DNA of 64,000 nt, taken from positions 62,295 through 126,294 of the forward strand of contig JAJZDW010000004.1 of NCBI GenBank assembly GCA_021851405.1, given 5' to 3'. Under the pieces are notes generated by a model, which saw only the letters and a list, made by a program, of their open reading frames with translations, did no database searches and had not been told where the DNA came from. Source of the stretch: Pseudomonadota bacterium. GTDB lineage: Bacteria > Pseudomonadota > Gammaproteobacteria > Steroidobacterales > Steroidobacteraceae. Every line of letters starts with the position of its first letter. Within the stretch, counting starts at the first letter, position 1. A program made the position numbers and the translations under genes. This document shows, piece after piece, positions 1-9,540 of the stretch.

Positions 1-278
1 ACACGTATGCGGCGTTACGGACCGGCTCGTTCATGACCCTGGTGGTGGATGACGCCGATGACCTCTACGCATATGGTCGCTTCGATGCGAACCACCGCAT
101 TGCCGTGGTCCTGAACGCGGGCGCCAGCCCCCAGAGCGTCTCGGTGCCGGTGGGCGAGCTCAGTATGACCAATGGGTCGACGGTACGCGACCTGCTCGCC
201 GGCGGGGTTTACACTGTCGAGCAGGGGGCCGTCACGGTGAGCGTGCCGGCCGACTCCGGAGTGATACTCGAACAATGA
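1..278 (+). CDS. C-terminal end of an alpha-amylase family glycoside hydrolase (truncated by window start)
   Basis: Frame open from base 3; beta-sandwich-like C-terminal domain (RIAVVLNAG...VPVG...VPADSGVILEQ) as in GH13 enzymes; ATGA overlap with next gene. Confidence 0.6.
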   Translation, partial: TYAALRTGSFMTLVVDDADDLYAYGRFDANHRIAVVLNAGASPQSVSVPVGELSMTNGSTVRDLLAGGVYTVEQGAVTVSVPADSGVILEQ

Positions 279-2518
279 ACGTCAAGGTGCGCGTGCTGAA
301 ATGCAATGCAGGGGCCCGAGGCGCGCGGCTCGCGCTCGCGGCGCTGATCGGGGTGGTCATGGCCGTGCCGGCGGTGGCCGGAGACTGGCACACCTCGCTC
401 ACCTGGCGGGGCCGCGAGGCGCGGGTTGCCCGGCTGCCTGGAGGCGCGTATCTGCTGCATGGCACACACCGGACTCGCAAGATCGGCCCGCAACGGTTCC
501 GCACGCACACGGCGAGTCCGATGTTTGATGCGCTGTTCGCCATGGCGCAGTCGGATCTGCGCAAGGACTCGGTGCGCGCCATCGAGGATCCGGCTTTCAA
601 TCACGGCAAGCCCATTCCCTGCCGCTGCTTCATCGCCGGCAAGGACTGGCCGTTCGCGTGGACGCGCGACCTGTCTTATTCGACCGATCTGGCGCTGTGG
701 CGGTTCGATCCGCGGCGGGCCCGGACTTCGCTGCTGTTCAAGCTCTCCTCGGTGCGCGCCGCCGGGGTGCGGCCCGGCCTGTACGTCATGCAGGACACCG
801 GCTCCGGCGGCAGTTGGCCGATCAGCACCGATCGGATCGTCTGGTTCCTCGGCGCGCAACACTTGCTCGGGGATCGCCGGTTTGCTGCCACGGTCTACCG
901 GGCGGTGCGCGATACCCTCGCGCAGGACCGCCGCTACACATTCGATCGGCACGTCGGGTTGTATCGCGGAGAAACCTCGTTCCTCGACTGGCGCCAGCAG
1001 ACCTACCCGGAATGGACCGCACACAACGTGGTGTTCATTGCCCAGTCATTCTCGCTGTCGACCAACGTGCTGCATTACGACGCGTTGCGGCTCGCCGCGT
1101 CCATGGCACGCCAGCACGCCCAGACGGCGCTCGCGCACCACTATGCCGTGCAGGCACGGCAGTTGAAGCAGGCCATCAACCGGCGGTTCTGGCAGCCCCG
1201 GGCGGGTCTGTACATGAGCTACATCGGTGGGCGCATTCGGCCGGCTCCGTATGATGCCTACGATCTGCTCGGCCTCGATCTGGCCATCACCAGTGGCGTT
1301 GCGTCGCCGGCGCGCGCGCGCCGTGTGCTCGAACGATATCCGGTCTGGCCCGCCGGCAGTCCCGTGATCTGGCCGGAGCGGCGCGATCAGCCGATCTATC
1401 ACAATCGGGCCATCTGGCCGTTCGTCAGCGATTTCACGCTGCGCGCGGCGCGGCGGGTCGAGGACGGCGCGTTGATCACTCGCGAAGTGCGCTCGCTGAT
1501 GCGCGGCGCGGCGCTCGCCGGCTCGAACATGGAAAATTTCTCCCTGCTCGAGCAATCGACCCACGTCCCCGGCAAGCTCGGCGGGCCGGTGGTCGACTCG
1601 CGCCGCCAGCTCTGGTCGGTCGCCGGGTACCTCGACATGGTCATCCGAGGGGTCTTTGGCGTTCGTGACGACGGCACCGTGCATCCTGAAGTGCCGGCGG
1701 CGCTGGTGCCGATGCTGTTCGGGGCTCGGCGCAGCATTCAGATCGATCTCGGTGCCCGGCGCATCGTGCTCGAACGGCCGGCAGATCTCGCCGGCGGCCT
1801 GCTGGTGGCAGGCTCGGTGAGGACTCACGGCCGCCTGACCCGTGTGCGTCTCGTCCGCCGCAGTACAGCGTCGATGCCGCTCAGGCTTCATGCGCCGATG
1901 GACCTCCCGCCGACGCCTGCGGCACCGAGTGTCAGAGCGGTGGGTACGCGCTGGCGCATCCGCTCGTCCGTCCCGGGCATCCTGTACCGCAACGGCCGGC
2001 GCGTCGGTCCAATCGTCGGATCAGTGCTGCTCGCGCAGCGCGGGGGCTTGGAGTGCTTCAGCGTCACCGCGCGGGCCGGTGGGCTCCAGTCACTGCACAG
2101 CCGCTCGCGTTGCGTCGGTCCGGTGAGCGCGGTGGGATCGGCCTGGCCGCGCCACTGGCGCGCCCCGGTGAGCGGCGCTTACCTCGCCTGGGTGGATTAC
2201 GATAACGCCCATGGGCCGATCAGCACCGGCATCACGGCCGCGGTACGCCAGCTGCTCGTGCAGTGCGGAGCCGCCGCCGCGCAGCGCGGTACGCTGGTCA
2301 TGCCTCAGAGCCACGGCGTGCAGGCCTCAACCGTGGTGCGCTTCGAGGCGCACGCGGGCGAGCGCTGCACGTTCCGGCTCGCCGGCGGGTTCAACATGAG
2401 CGACCTGGCGCACTTCGCGTACTACACCGGTGGGGCGGGCGGGGCGTCGGGGCCGCTCAACGCGGCGAATATCTTCACCTTGCGCATTGCGCCGCTGGCG
2501 CCGGGGCGGCCGCGTTGA
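275..2518 (+). CDS. Secreted six-hairpin glycosidase-like protein (GH63/trehalase-like)
   Basis: 747-aa ORF with N-terminal signal-like segment; motifs WPFAWTRDLSYSTDLALW, WPISTDRIVWFLGA, IYHNRAIWPFVSDF typical of (alpha/alpha)6 glycosidases; adjacent to amylase and sugar MFS. Confidence 0.6.
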   Translation: MNVKVRVLKCNAGARGARLALAALIGVVMAVPAVAGDWHTSLTWRGREARVARLPGGAYLLHGTHRTRKIGPQRFRTHTASPMFDALFAMAQSDLRKDSVRAIEDPAFNHGKPIPCRCFIAGKDWPFAWTRDLSYSTDLALWRFDPRRARTSLLFKLSSVRAAGVRPGLYVMQDTGSGGSWPISTDRIVWFLGAQHLLGDRRFAATVYRAVRDTLAQDRRYTFDRHVGLYRGETSFLDWRQQTYPEWTAHNVVFIAQSFSLSTNVLHYDALRLAASMARQHAQTALAHHYAVQARQLKQAINRRFWQPRAGLYMSYIGGRIRPAPYDAYDLLGLDLAITSGVASPARARRVLERYPVWPAGSPVIWPERRDQPIYHNRAIWPFVSDFTLRAARRVEDGALITREVRSLMRGAALAGSNMENFSLLEQSTHVPGKLGGPVVDSRRQLWSVAGYLDMVIRGVFGVRDDGTVHPEVPAALVPMLFGARRSIQIDLGARRIVLERPADLAGGLLVAGSVRTHGRLTRVRLVRRSTASMPLRLHAPMDLPPTPAAPSVRAVGTRWRIRSSVPGILYRNGRRVGPIVGSVLLAQRGGLECFSVTARAGGLQSLHSRSRCVGPVSAVGSAWPRHWRAPVSGAYLAWVDYDNAHGPISTGITAAVRQLLVQCGAAAAQRGTLVMPQSHGVQASTVVRFEAHAGERCTFRLAGGFNMSDLAHFAYYTGGAGGASGPLNAANIFTLRIAPLAPGRPR

Positions 2519-4011
2519 GCCATAAGCCGGAATTGTCCGTCCGACAGATGCTCAACATGTCGGTCGGCTTTCTGGGCATCCAGTTCGCCTTCGGACTGCA
2601 GAACGCGAACGTCAGCCGAATCTTCCAGACGCTCGGGGCGCACGTGTCGCAGATTCCGGCACTGTGGATTGCCGCGCCGCTCACCGGGCTGCTGGTCCAG
2701 CCGATCATCGGCTATGCCTCGGACCGTACCTGGGGGCGATTCGGCCGGCGCCGACCGTATTTTTTTGCCGGCGCCGTGCTGACGACAGTGGCGCTGCTGG
2801 TGATGCCCGAATCCCCGATACTGTGGTTCGCCGCGGTGATGCTCTGGGTGATGGATGCGTCCGTGAACATCTCCATGGAGCCGTTTCGCGCCTTCGTCGC
2901 CGATCAGCTGCCGAATGCGCAACGGCCACTCGGCTTTGCGCTGCAGACGCTGTTCATCGGCGTCGGGGCGGTGCTCTCCTCGGTGCTGCCCTGGGTGCTG
3001 GCGCACTTTGGGGTGTCGAATGTCGCTGCTCCGGGGGAGATTCCGACCACGGTACGCATCTCGTTTTACATCGGTGGCGCCGTCCTCATCAGTTCCGTGC
3101 TGTGGACCGTGCTGAGCACACGCGAATACCCGCCGGAGCGACTGCGCGGGTTCAGCGACTCTCCGCCGGTGCCGCCGCTCACGGATGCCTCGCGTGCCTG
3201 GCGGCCGGGCCTGATCCTGCTCGCGCTCGGCGCCGCCGGGATCGCCGTCATTCGCCGCGATGGGCTCGATGGGCAGCTGTATCTGCTGGCCAGCGGCCTG
3301 GTGGTGGCCGGAGGGCTGTTTCTGTGGCTCAGCCGCGCCCGCAGCCGCGGGATGGTCCGCCAGGTCATGGCGGATCTCTACGGCATGCCGAGCGCGATGC
3401 GCCGGCTCGCCTGGGTGCAGTTCTTTTCCTGGTTCGCGATGTTCGCGCTGTGGATCTACACCACACCGGCGGTGACCGCGGTGCAGTTCGGCAGCAGCAA
3501 CCCGCTCTCGAGTGCCTATAACGCCGGGGCCAACTGGGTGGGCGTGCTGTTCGGTGCGTACAACGGCTTTGCGGTCCTCGCCGCGCTCATCATCCCGCAG
3601 CTGGCCCGCTGGGCCGGGGTGCGCTGGACGCACGTGATCAATCTGGCCGCCGCCGCCGTCGGTCTTGCCTCCTTCCTCTGGGTCCGCGACCCGCGCTGGC
3701 TGCTGGTATCGATGCTTGGGGTGGGATTCGGGTGGGCGTCGATTCTCTCGCTGCCCTACACGCTGCTCGCCGACAACCTGCCGGCGGAGAAGATGGGCAT
3801 CTACATGGGGATCTTCAACTTTTTCGTCGTCATCCCGCAGCTGCTCGCCGCGAGCGTACTCGGGGTGCTACTGAAGACCTTCTTCGCCGGGCAGGCGGTG
3901 TTCGGCCTGGTGCTGGGCGGCGTGAGCTTGGCGCTGGCCGGCCTGTGCACGCTGCGCGTCGCCGAGCCGAGCGCCGGGGTGCTCAAGGCGGCCCCGGCCG
4001 CGCAGAGCTAG
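2515..4011 (+). CDS. MFS transporter, maltose/sugar (GPH/SLC45-like) type
   Basis: Multi-TM ORF; GYASDRTWGRFGRRRPYFFAGA motif; TTG start in frame overlapping upstream TGA. Confidence 0.75.
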   Translation: MSHKPELSVRQMLNMSVGFLGIQFAFGLQNANVSRIFQTLGAHVSQIPALWIAAPLTGLLVQPIIGYASDRTWGRFGRRRPYFFAGAVLTTVALLVMPESPILWFAAVMLWVMDASVNISMEPFRAFVADQLPNAQRPLGFALQTLFIGVGAVLSSVLPWVLAHFGVSNVAAPGEIPTTVRISFYIGGAVLISSVLWTVLSTREYPPERLRGFSDSPPVPPLTDASRAWRPGLILLALGAAGIAVIRRDGLDGQLYLLASGLVVAGGLFLWLSRARSRGMVRQVMADLYGMPSAMRRLAWVQFFSWFAMFALWIYTTPAVTAVQFGSSNPLSSAYNAGANWVGVLFGAYNGFAVLAALIIPQLARWAGVRWTHVINLAAAAVGLASFLWVRDPRWLLVSMLGVGFGWASILSLPYTLLADNLPAEKMGIYMGIFNFFVVIPQLLAASVLGVLLKTFFAGQAVFGLVLGGVSLALAGLCTLRVAEPSAGVLKAAPAAQS

Positions 4012-4059
4012 GCGTGGTCGGACCGCGGGCGGCCGCTCGGGGCGCTGATCGGGTATCCT

Positions 4060-4854
4060 GTGCGGATGCTGATCGAGCGCATCTGGACGGGCAACGCCTA
4101 CCGAAATTTTCACTACCTGGTGGCCTGCCCGCAGACCGGTGAGGCGCTCGCCATCGACCCGCTCGAGTGGCGGCTGTGCCAGGACATGGCGCAGCGCAAG
4201 GGCTGGACAATCACGCAGATCCTCAATACCCACGAGCATCGGGACCACACCGGTGGCAACGCGGCGCTCGTCGCGGCGAGCCGCGCCAAGGTGCTCGCAC
4301 ACGCCGCGGCGGCGACCCGGATCGGCGGCGTCGATCGCGGCCTCGGCGCCGGGGACGTGATCCGCGTGGGCCGGCTCGAGCTCGAATGCCTCGACACCCC
4401 GGGGCACACGCTGGCGCACCTGTGCCTGCTCGCGCACGGCGAGCAGCCGGCGCTGTTCAGCGGCGATACGCTGTTCAATGCCGGCGCGGGCAACTGCCAC
4501 AACGGCGGCGATCCGGAGCGGCTCTACGAGACTTTCAGCCGGCTGCTGGCGCGCCTACCGGAGAGGACCCGGGTGTTCCCGGGTCACGAATACCTGGTGC
4601 GCAATCTCGAGTTCACGCTCGATCGCGAGCCGGACAATGCAGTCGCCCAGGCACTGCTGGCCAATGTTCGAACCCTGGACTCGGCCGATGCGCCGGTGAC
4701 CACACTTGCCGACGAACGGCAGATCAACACCTTTCTGCGCCTGGACAGTGCCTCGCTCATCGAGCGACTGCGCGTCGGGCAGCCCGATCTGCCGGCGCAA
4801 CCGGATGCGCGTACGGTCTTCCTGCGCCTGCGCGAGCTGCGCAACCGCTGGTAG
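4060..4854 (+). CDS. gloB: Hydroxyacylglutathione hydrolase-like metallo-beta-lactamase fold protein
   Basis: THEHRDHTGGN metal motif, DTPGHTLAHLCLL, FSGDTLFNAGAGNC, FPGHEYLVRNLEF. Confidence 0.8.
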   Translation: MRMLIERIWTGNAYRNFHYLVACPQTGEALAIDPLEWRLCQDMAQRKGWTITQILNTHEHRDHTGGNAALVAASRAKVLAHAAAATRIGGVDRGLGAGDVIRVGRLELECLDTPGHTLAHLCLLAHGEQPALFSGDTLFNAGAGNCHNGGDPERLYETFSRLLARLPERTRVFPGHEYLVRNLEFTLDREPDNAVAQALLANVRTLDSADAPVTTLADERQINTFLRLDSASLIERLRVGQPDLPAQPDARTVFLRLRELRNRW

Positions 4855-4869
4855 TAGAATGCGCCGGCC

Positions 4870-7800
4870 ATGAGTCTCGACCCGATCCTCGAGCGGCTCA
4901 ATGCGGCCCAACGCGCCGCAGTGACCGCACCCCTCGGCCCGGTGCTGGTGCTGGCCGGCGCCGGCAGCGGCAAGACCCGCGTGCTCACGCATCGCATTGC
5001 CTGGCTGATCCAGGCGGAGGGGGTCTCGCCGCACTCGATCCTCGCGGTCACTTTCACCAACAAGGCCGCGGGCGAGATGCGCGCGCGCATCGAATCTCTG
5101 CTCGGCATGCCGCCCGGTGTGCTCTGGATCGGCACCTTCCACGGCATCGCCCACCGGCTGCTGCGTCGGCACTGGCACGAGGCCGGGCTCATCGAGAGCT
5201 TCCAGATCATCGACTCCGAGGACCAGCAACGCCTGATCAAGAAGATCCTTCGGGCGCAGCAGCTCGATGAAACCCGCTGGGTGCCGCGCGAGGTGCAGTG
5301 GTTCATCAATTCCAACAAGGACGAGGGCCGCCGCGCCAAGCATCTGAAGGCGAGCAACGACCCGATCCGCACGCAGATGATCCGGCTGTATGCGCTGTAC
5401 GAGGAGGCCTGTGCGCTCACCGGAGTGGTCGATTTCGCCGAGCTGCTGCTGCGAGCGTTCGAGCTGTGGCGCGATCAGCCGGCGCTGCTGGCGCATTACC
5501 GGCAGCGCTTCCGCCACGTCCTGGTCGATGAATTCCAGGATACCAACACCATCCAGTACGCATGGCTGAAGCTGATTGCCGGCGAGGGCGGTTGCCCGTT
5601 CGTAGTCGGTGATGACGATCAGTGCCTCGCTGCCGGCACCATGATCACGATGGCTGATGGCTCTCAGAAGGCTATCGAAGCAATTGAGGTGGGCGAGGAG
5701 ATCATTTCCGGCTATGGCAGTGGCGATTTCAGGCCGGCAGCGGTCACGCGAAAATTCTCCGTACGCCGCAAGGGAACAATGGTTCGCTTGCACATGCGTT
5801 CAGGGCGAGTCATCTGCAGCACTCCTGAGCATACCCATCTTGCCGGATATGTTCTCGGCGAGACGCCACCAACCAATTTTCTATACCTCATGCACAAGGA
5901 AGGCGTCGGATACCGGCTCGGCACCGCGCAGGTCTATGCGCATGGGCAAGTCAAGCCCATGGTGGGTTTTAAGCAGCGGGTGCTCGCTGAACATGCAGAT
6001 GCGGCCTGGGTAATTCGCACCCATTGCAATGAAAATGACGCGCGCCTCGATGAGACGCTGACATCACTGAAGTACGGACTGCCGACGTTGCCATTCGTTG
6101 CGCGCCAGGGGAAGGCGCGCCATGGACTGGTTCACGATCCGGAATATATCGCGCGGGTTTTTCGATCCGTAGATTCCGAGTCCGCCGCGATTCGGCTTCT
6201 CGCCGATGTTGGATTAGACCCGGAGCGTCCACACCACGTGCCTCGTAGCCGAAATTCTTGTCGGCGCAACCTTGTGATCACGTTATGCGGTGACCGCCCG
6301 GGATCAAATCCCATGCACCGTATAAGCATCGTCGGAACCAGCGAGGTCGATAAGGCCGTGCTGAAGGAGAACGGCTTCAGCCTCAAAGCGACGAAGGCGG
6401 GATCAAAGAGCTGGCGGTTTGAGGCGGTACGAAGTGATTTTGCCGAACTGATGGAGACTGCGCAGCGCATTCGCAAGGCGCTCGGCGCGCGTTACGTCCT
6501 TCAGGCAAGAATCCTGAATCGCTCGCTGCCGTTTGTTCGGGCCGCGGCCATTCGAGCCGGAATGGTCATGGCGACTCAAAATTCTGGCTTCGATATTGTG
6601 GATCGGATTGAACACCAAGAATCGGATGCTTGTGTTTTTGATCTGAACGTCGATCGCACACATAACTACATTGCGAACGGTGTTGTGACCCACAATTCCG
6701 TGTATGGGTGGCGGGGCGCGCGCGTGGAGAACCTCCAGCAGTTCGGCCGCGATTTTCCGGCAGTCAAACTGTACCGGCTCGAACAAAACTATCGCTCGAC
6801 GGGAACGATCCTTGCGGCCGCGAACGGTCTGATCAACAACAATTCGGGCCGCCTCGGCAAGACGCTCTGGACCAATGGCGATGAGGGCGAGCCGATCCGG
6901 ATCTATGCGGCGTTCAACGAGCGCGACGAAGCGGAGTTCGTCTGCCAGCGCATCCGCGAGCACGCCGCCCACGGCGGGGTTCATCGTGACATCGCGATCC
7001 TCTACCGCTCGAACGCGCAGTCGCGAGTATTCGAAGAGATGTTCCTGGCCGCGCGCATTCCCTACCGCGTGTACGGCGGTCTGCGATTCTTCGAGCGGGC
7101 CGAAATCAAGGATGCGCTCGCGTACCTGCGCCTGATCGCCAACCGGCGTGACGACGCCTCGTTCGAGCGAGTGGTGAATCTGCCGACCCGAGGCATCGGG
7201 GCGAAGAGCCTCGATACGCTGCGCGCTGCGGCTCGTGCGGCCGGCAGCCCACTCTGGGAGACGGCGCAGGCGACCGTCGCGGGCGATGCATTGGGGCCAA
7301 AGGCCTCGGTGGCGCTGCGCGGCTTTCTCGAACTCATCGAGCGCCTGAGCGCCGAGGTGCAGGGCCTCGCGCTGCACGAGCAGGTCGATCGGATGCTCGA
7401 GGTGAGTGGCCTGATCGAATTTCACAAGCGCGACAAAGCTGACCGTGGCGAGGCGCGGGTGGAGAACCTCGAGGAGCTGGTGAGCGCCGCGCGCGGCTTC
7501 CAGACCGATACGCTCGATACCGATCTGCCGCCGCTCGAGGCGTTCCTTGCCCATGTGACGCTCGAGTCCGGGGAAGGTCAGGCCGATGCCTGGGAGGACT
7601 GCGTGCAGATGATGACGCTGCATACTGCGAAGGGATTGGAGTTTCCCATCGTGTTTCTCACCGGCATGGAGGACGGACTGTTCCCGCACCAGCGCTCGAT
7701 TGGCGATCTGAACGGTCTCGAGGAAGAGCGCCGCCTGTGCTACGTCGGCATGACCCGGGCAATGAAGCAGCTGTACCTGACGTACGCCGAGCAGCGCCGG

Positions 7801-8163
7801 CTGCACGGCGTCGACAGCTACAGCCAGCCGTCGCGCTTCATCAAGGAGACCCCGCAGGAGCTCATCGAGGAGATCCGGCCGCGTCTGCAGGTGGCCCGGC
7901 CGGTGGCGAGCGGTCGATTTTCGCGCGAACCTTCCTACGAGAGCGCGCCGGTGCACCGGCCGAGCTACGGCACGCCCCGTTCGCGCACCGAGCCCTCCCT
8001 GCCCGGTATGCGGTTGGGCGCACGCGTGCGCCACGGCAAATTTGGCGAGGGTGTGATCCTCAATCTCGAGGGCAGCGGCCCGCAGGCACGCATTCAGGTC
8101 AACTTCGAGCGCCAGGGCACGAAGTGGCTGGTCATGCAGTACGCCAATCTGGAACCCCTATGA
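4870..8163 (+). CDS. uvrD: ATP-dependent DNA helicase UvrD/PcrA/Rep family, intein-containing precursor
   Basis: 1097-aa ORF; Walker A GAGSGKTRVLTHRI, DEFQDTN, GDDDQ...SVYGWRGA split by intein, LEQNYRST, TLHTAKGLEFPIVF, EERRLCYVGMTRA. Confidence 0.93.
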   Translation: MSLDPILERLNAAQRAAVTAPLGPVLVLAGAGSGKTRVLTHRIAWLIQAEGVSPHSILAVTFTNKAAGEMRARIESLLGMPPGVLWIGTFHGIAHRLLRRHWHEAGLIESFQIIDSEDQQRLIKKILRAQQLDETRWVPREVQWFINSNKDEGRRAKHLKASNDPIRTQMIRLYALYEEACALTGVVDFAELLLRAFELWRDQPALLAHYRQRFRHVLVDEFQDTNTIQYAWLKLIAGEGGCPFVVGDDDQCLAAGTMITMADGSQKAIEAIEVGEEIISGYGSGDFRPAAVTRKFSVRRKGTMVRLHMRSGRVICSTPEHTHLAGYVLGETPPTNFLYLMHKEGVGYRLGTAQVYAHGQVKPMVGFKQRVLAEHADAAWVIRTHCNENDARLDETLTSLKYGLPTLPFVARQGKARHGLVHDPEYIARVFRSVDSESAAIRLLADVGLDPERPHHVPRSRNSCRRNLVITLCGDRPGSNPMHRISIVGTSEVDKAVLKENGFSLKATKAGSKSWRFEAVRSDFAELMETAQRIRKALGARYVLQARILNRSLPFVRAAAIRAGMVMATQNSGFDIVDRIEHQESDACVFDLNVDRTHNYIANGVVTHNSVYGWRGARVENLQQFGRDFPAVKLYRLEQNYRSTGTILAAANGLINNNSGRLGKTLWTNGDEGEPIRIYAAFNERDEAEFVCQRIREHAAHGGVHRDIAILYRSNAQSRVFEEMFLAARIPYRVYGGLRFFERAEIKDALAYLRLIANRRDDASFERVVNLPTRGIGAKSLDTLRAAARAAGSPLWETAQATVAGDALGPKASVALRGFLELIERLSAEVQGLALHEQVDRMLEVSGLIEFHKRDKADRGEARVENLEELVSAARGFQTDTLDTDLPPLEAFLAHVTLESGEGQADAWEDCVQMMTLHTAKGLEFPIVFLTGMEDGLFPHQRSIGDLNGLEEERRLCYVGMTRAMKQLYLTYAEQRRLHGVDSYSQPSRFIKETPQELIEEIRPRLQVARPVASGRFSREPSYESAPVHRPSYGTPRSRTEPSLPGMRLGARVRHGKFGEGVILNLEGSGPQARIQVNFERQGTKWLVMQYANLEPL
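5623..6696 (+). other. Intein (358 aa) inside UvrD-family helicase, between Q251 and the +1 Ser of GDDDQ/SVYGWRGA
   Basis: N-terminal Cys (CLAAGTMITMADGSQKAIEAIEVGEEI, block A), block B-like STPEHTHL, block F/G DACVFDLNVDRTHNYIANGVVTHN followed by Ser; excision restores GDDDQSVYGWRGA and a 739-aa helicase. Confidence 0.95.
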
Positions 8164-9530
8164 AGATTCTCATCCTCGGTGCCGGTCAGGTCGGCCGCAC
8201 GGTCGCCCGCCACTTCTCGCGCGAGGAGGCCAATGACGTCACGGTCGTCGATAACGATGAGGACGTGCTGCGCGACCTGCAGGACCGGCTCGATGTGCAC
8301 ACGGTGGCCGGCAACGCGGCCTATCCGAGCGTGCTGCAGGCGGCCGGCGCGGGCGAGGCGGACCTGCTGGTCGCGCTGACCAATAGCGATGAAGTCAACA
8401 TGATGGCCTGCGAGGTTGCGTTTCGCCTGTTCCGCACGCCGACCAAGATCGCACGCATTCGCTCCGCGGAGTACACCTCGCGGCCGGAGCTGTTCAGCGA
8501 AACGGCGATCCCGGTCGACGTGTTCATCAGTCCCGAGCAGCTCGTCACCGAATACCTCGAGCGACTCATTCACCACCCGGGTGCATTTCAGCTGCTCGAA
8601 TTCGCCGCCGGTAAAGTGCTGCTCGTCGGAGCGCGCGCCGAACCCGGCGGACTGCTGGTCGGGCACAGCTTGCGGGAGATCCCGGAGCTTCTCGGACAGA
8701 TCCAGACGCGCGTGGTGGCGATCTATCGCGCCGGCCGGCTGGTGCCGCCGCAGGGCGACTCGGTCATCGAGGCGTGCGACGAGGTCTTCTTCCTCGCCGC
8801 GAGCGAGAACGTGCACAGCGTGATCGGTGCGCTGCGGCGTGAGGATTCGCGCGTGCGGCGAGTTCTGATTGCGGGCGGCGGCAATATCGGTCAGCGGCTG
8901 GCGCGCTCACTGGAGCGAGGCGCGCAGGTCAAGCTCATCGAACACGATCCGCGGCGTGCCCAGCTGATCTCCGAGCAGCTGGAGAACACCATCGTGTTGT
9001 CCGGCGACGCCGCCGATGAGGAGCTGCTGATCGAGGAGAACATCGACAGTACCGATGTGTTCGCAGCGATCACCAACTCCGAGGAGACCAATATTCTCTC
9101 GGCCATGCTCGCCAAGCGGCTCGGTGCACGTCGCGTCATGGCGCTGGTGAACGCCTCTTCATATGCCGATCTGATCGAGAGCGGCAGCATCGACGTCGCG
9201 GTGACTCCACAGACGATTACGATCGGAACGCTGCTGGCGCACGTGCGTCGCGGTGAGGTCGTGCGGGTGCATGCGCTGCGGCGCGGCGCTGCCGAGGCCA
9301 TCGAGGCGGTGGCGCGGGGCGAGGCGCAGAGCTCGCGCGTGATCGGCCGGACGGTGCAGGACATCGAGCTGCCGGAGGGCGCCTCGATCGGCGCCATCGT
9401 GCGCGGTGAGCAGGTGCTGATGGCGCACCATGACACGGCGATTCAGGCGAACGATCACCTCATTCTTTTTCTCGCCGACCGGCGCCACATCGACTCGGTG
9501 GAACGCCTGTTGATGCGGGCGGCGCCCTGA
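8160..9530 (+). CDS. trkA: Trk system potassium transporter TrkA
   Basis: MKILILGAGQVGRTVARHF, second NAD-binding module RRVLIAGGGNIGQRLA; ATGA overlap with uvrD; followed by trkH. Confidence 0.92.
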   Translation: MKILILGAGQVGRTVARHFSREEANDVTVVDNDEDVLRDLQDRLDVHTVAGNAAYPSVLQAAGAGEADLLVALTNSDEVNMMACEVAFRLFRTPTKIARIRSAEYTSRPELFSETAIPVDVFISPEQLVTEYLERLIHHPGAFQLLEFAAGKVLLVGARAEPGGLLVGHSLREIPELLGQIQTRVVAIYRAGRLVPPQGDSVIEACDEVFFLAASENVHSVIGALRREDSRVRRVLIAGGGNIGQRLARSLERGAQVKLIEHDPRRAQLISEQLENTIVLSGDAADEELLIEENIDSTDVFAAITNSEETNILSAMLAKRLGARRVMALVNASSYADLIESGSIDVAVTPQTITIGTLLAHVRRGEVVRVHALRRGAAEAIEAVARGEAQSSRVIGRTVQDIELPEGASIGAIVRGEQVLMAHHDTAIQANDHLILFLADRRHIDSVERLLMRAAP

Positions 9531-9540
9531 TCGCCCGCCC

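Noticed and set aside
209-1024. Antisense ORF, 271 aa
   Set aside because: Shadow ORF opposite the glycosidase gene; composition typical of GC-rich noncoding frames and no recognisable motifs.
5623-6696. Possibility that the helicase insert is a transposon or IS insertion
   Set aside because: Insert is fully in frame, has intein splice motifs and no terminal repeats or target duplication.
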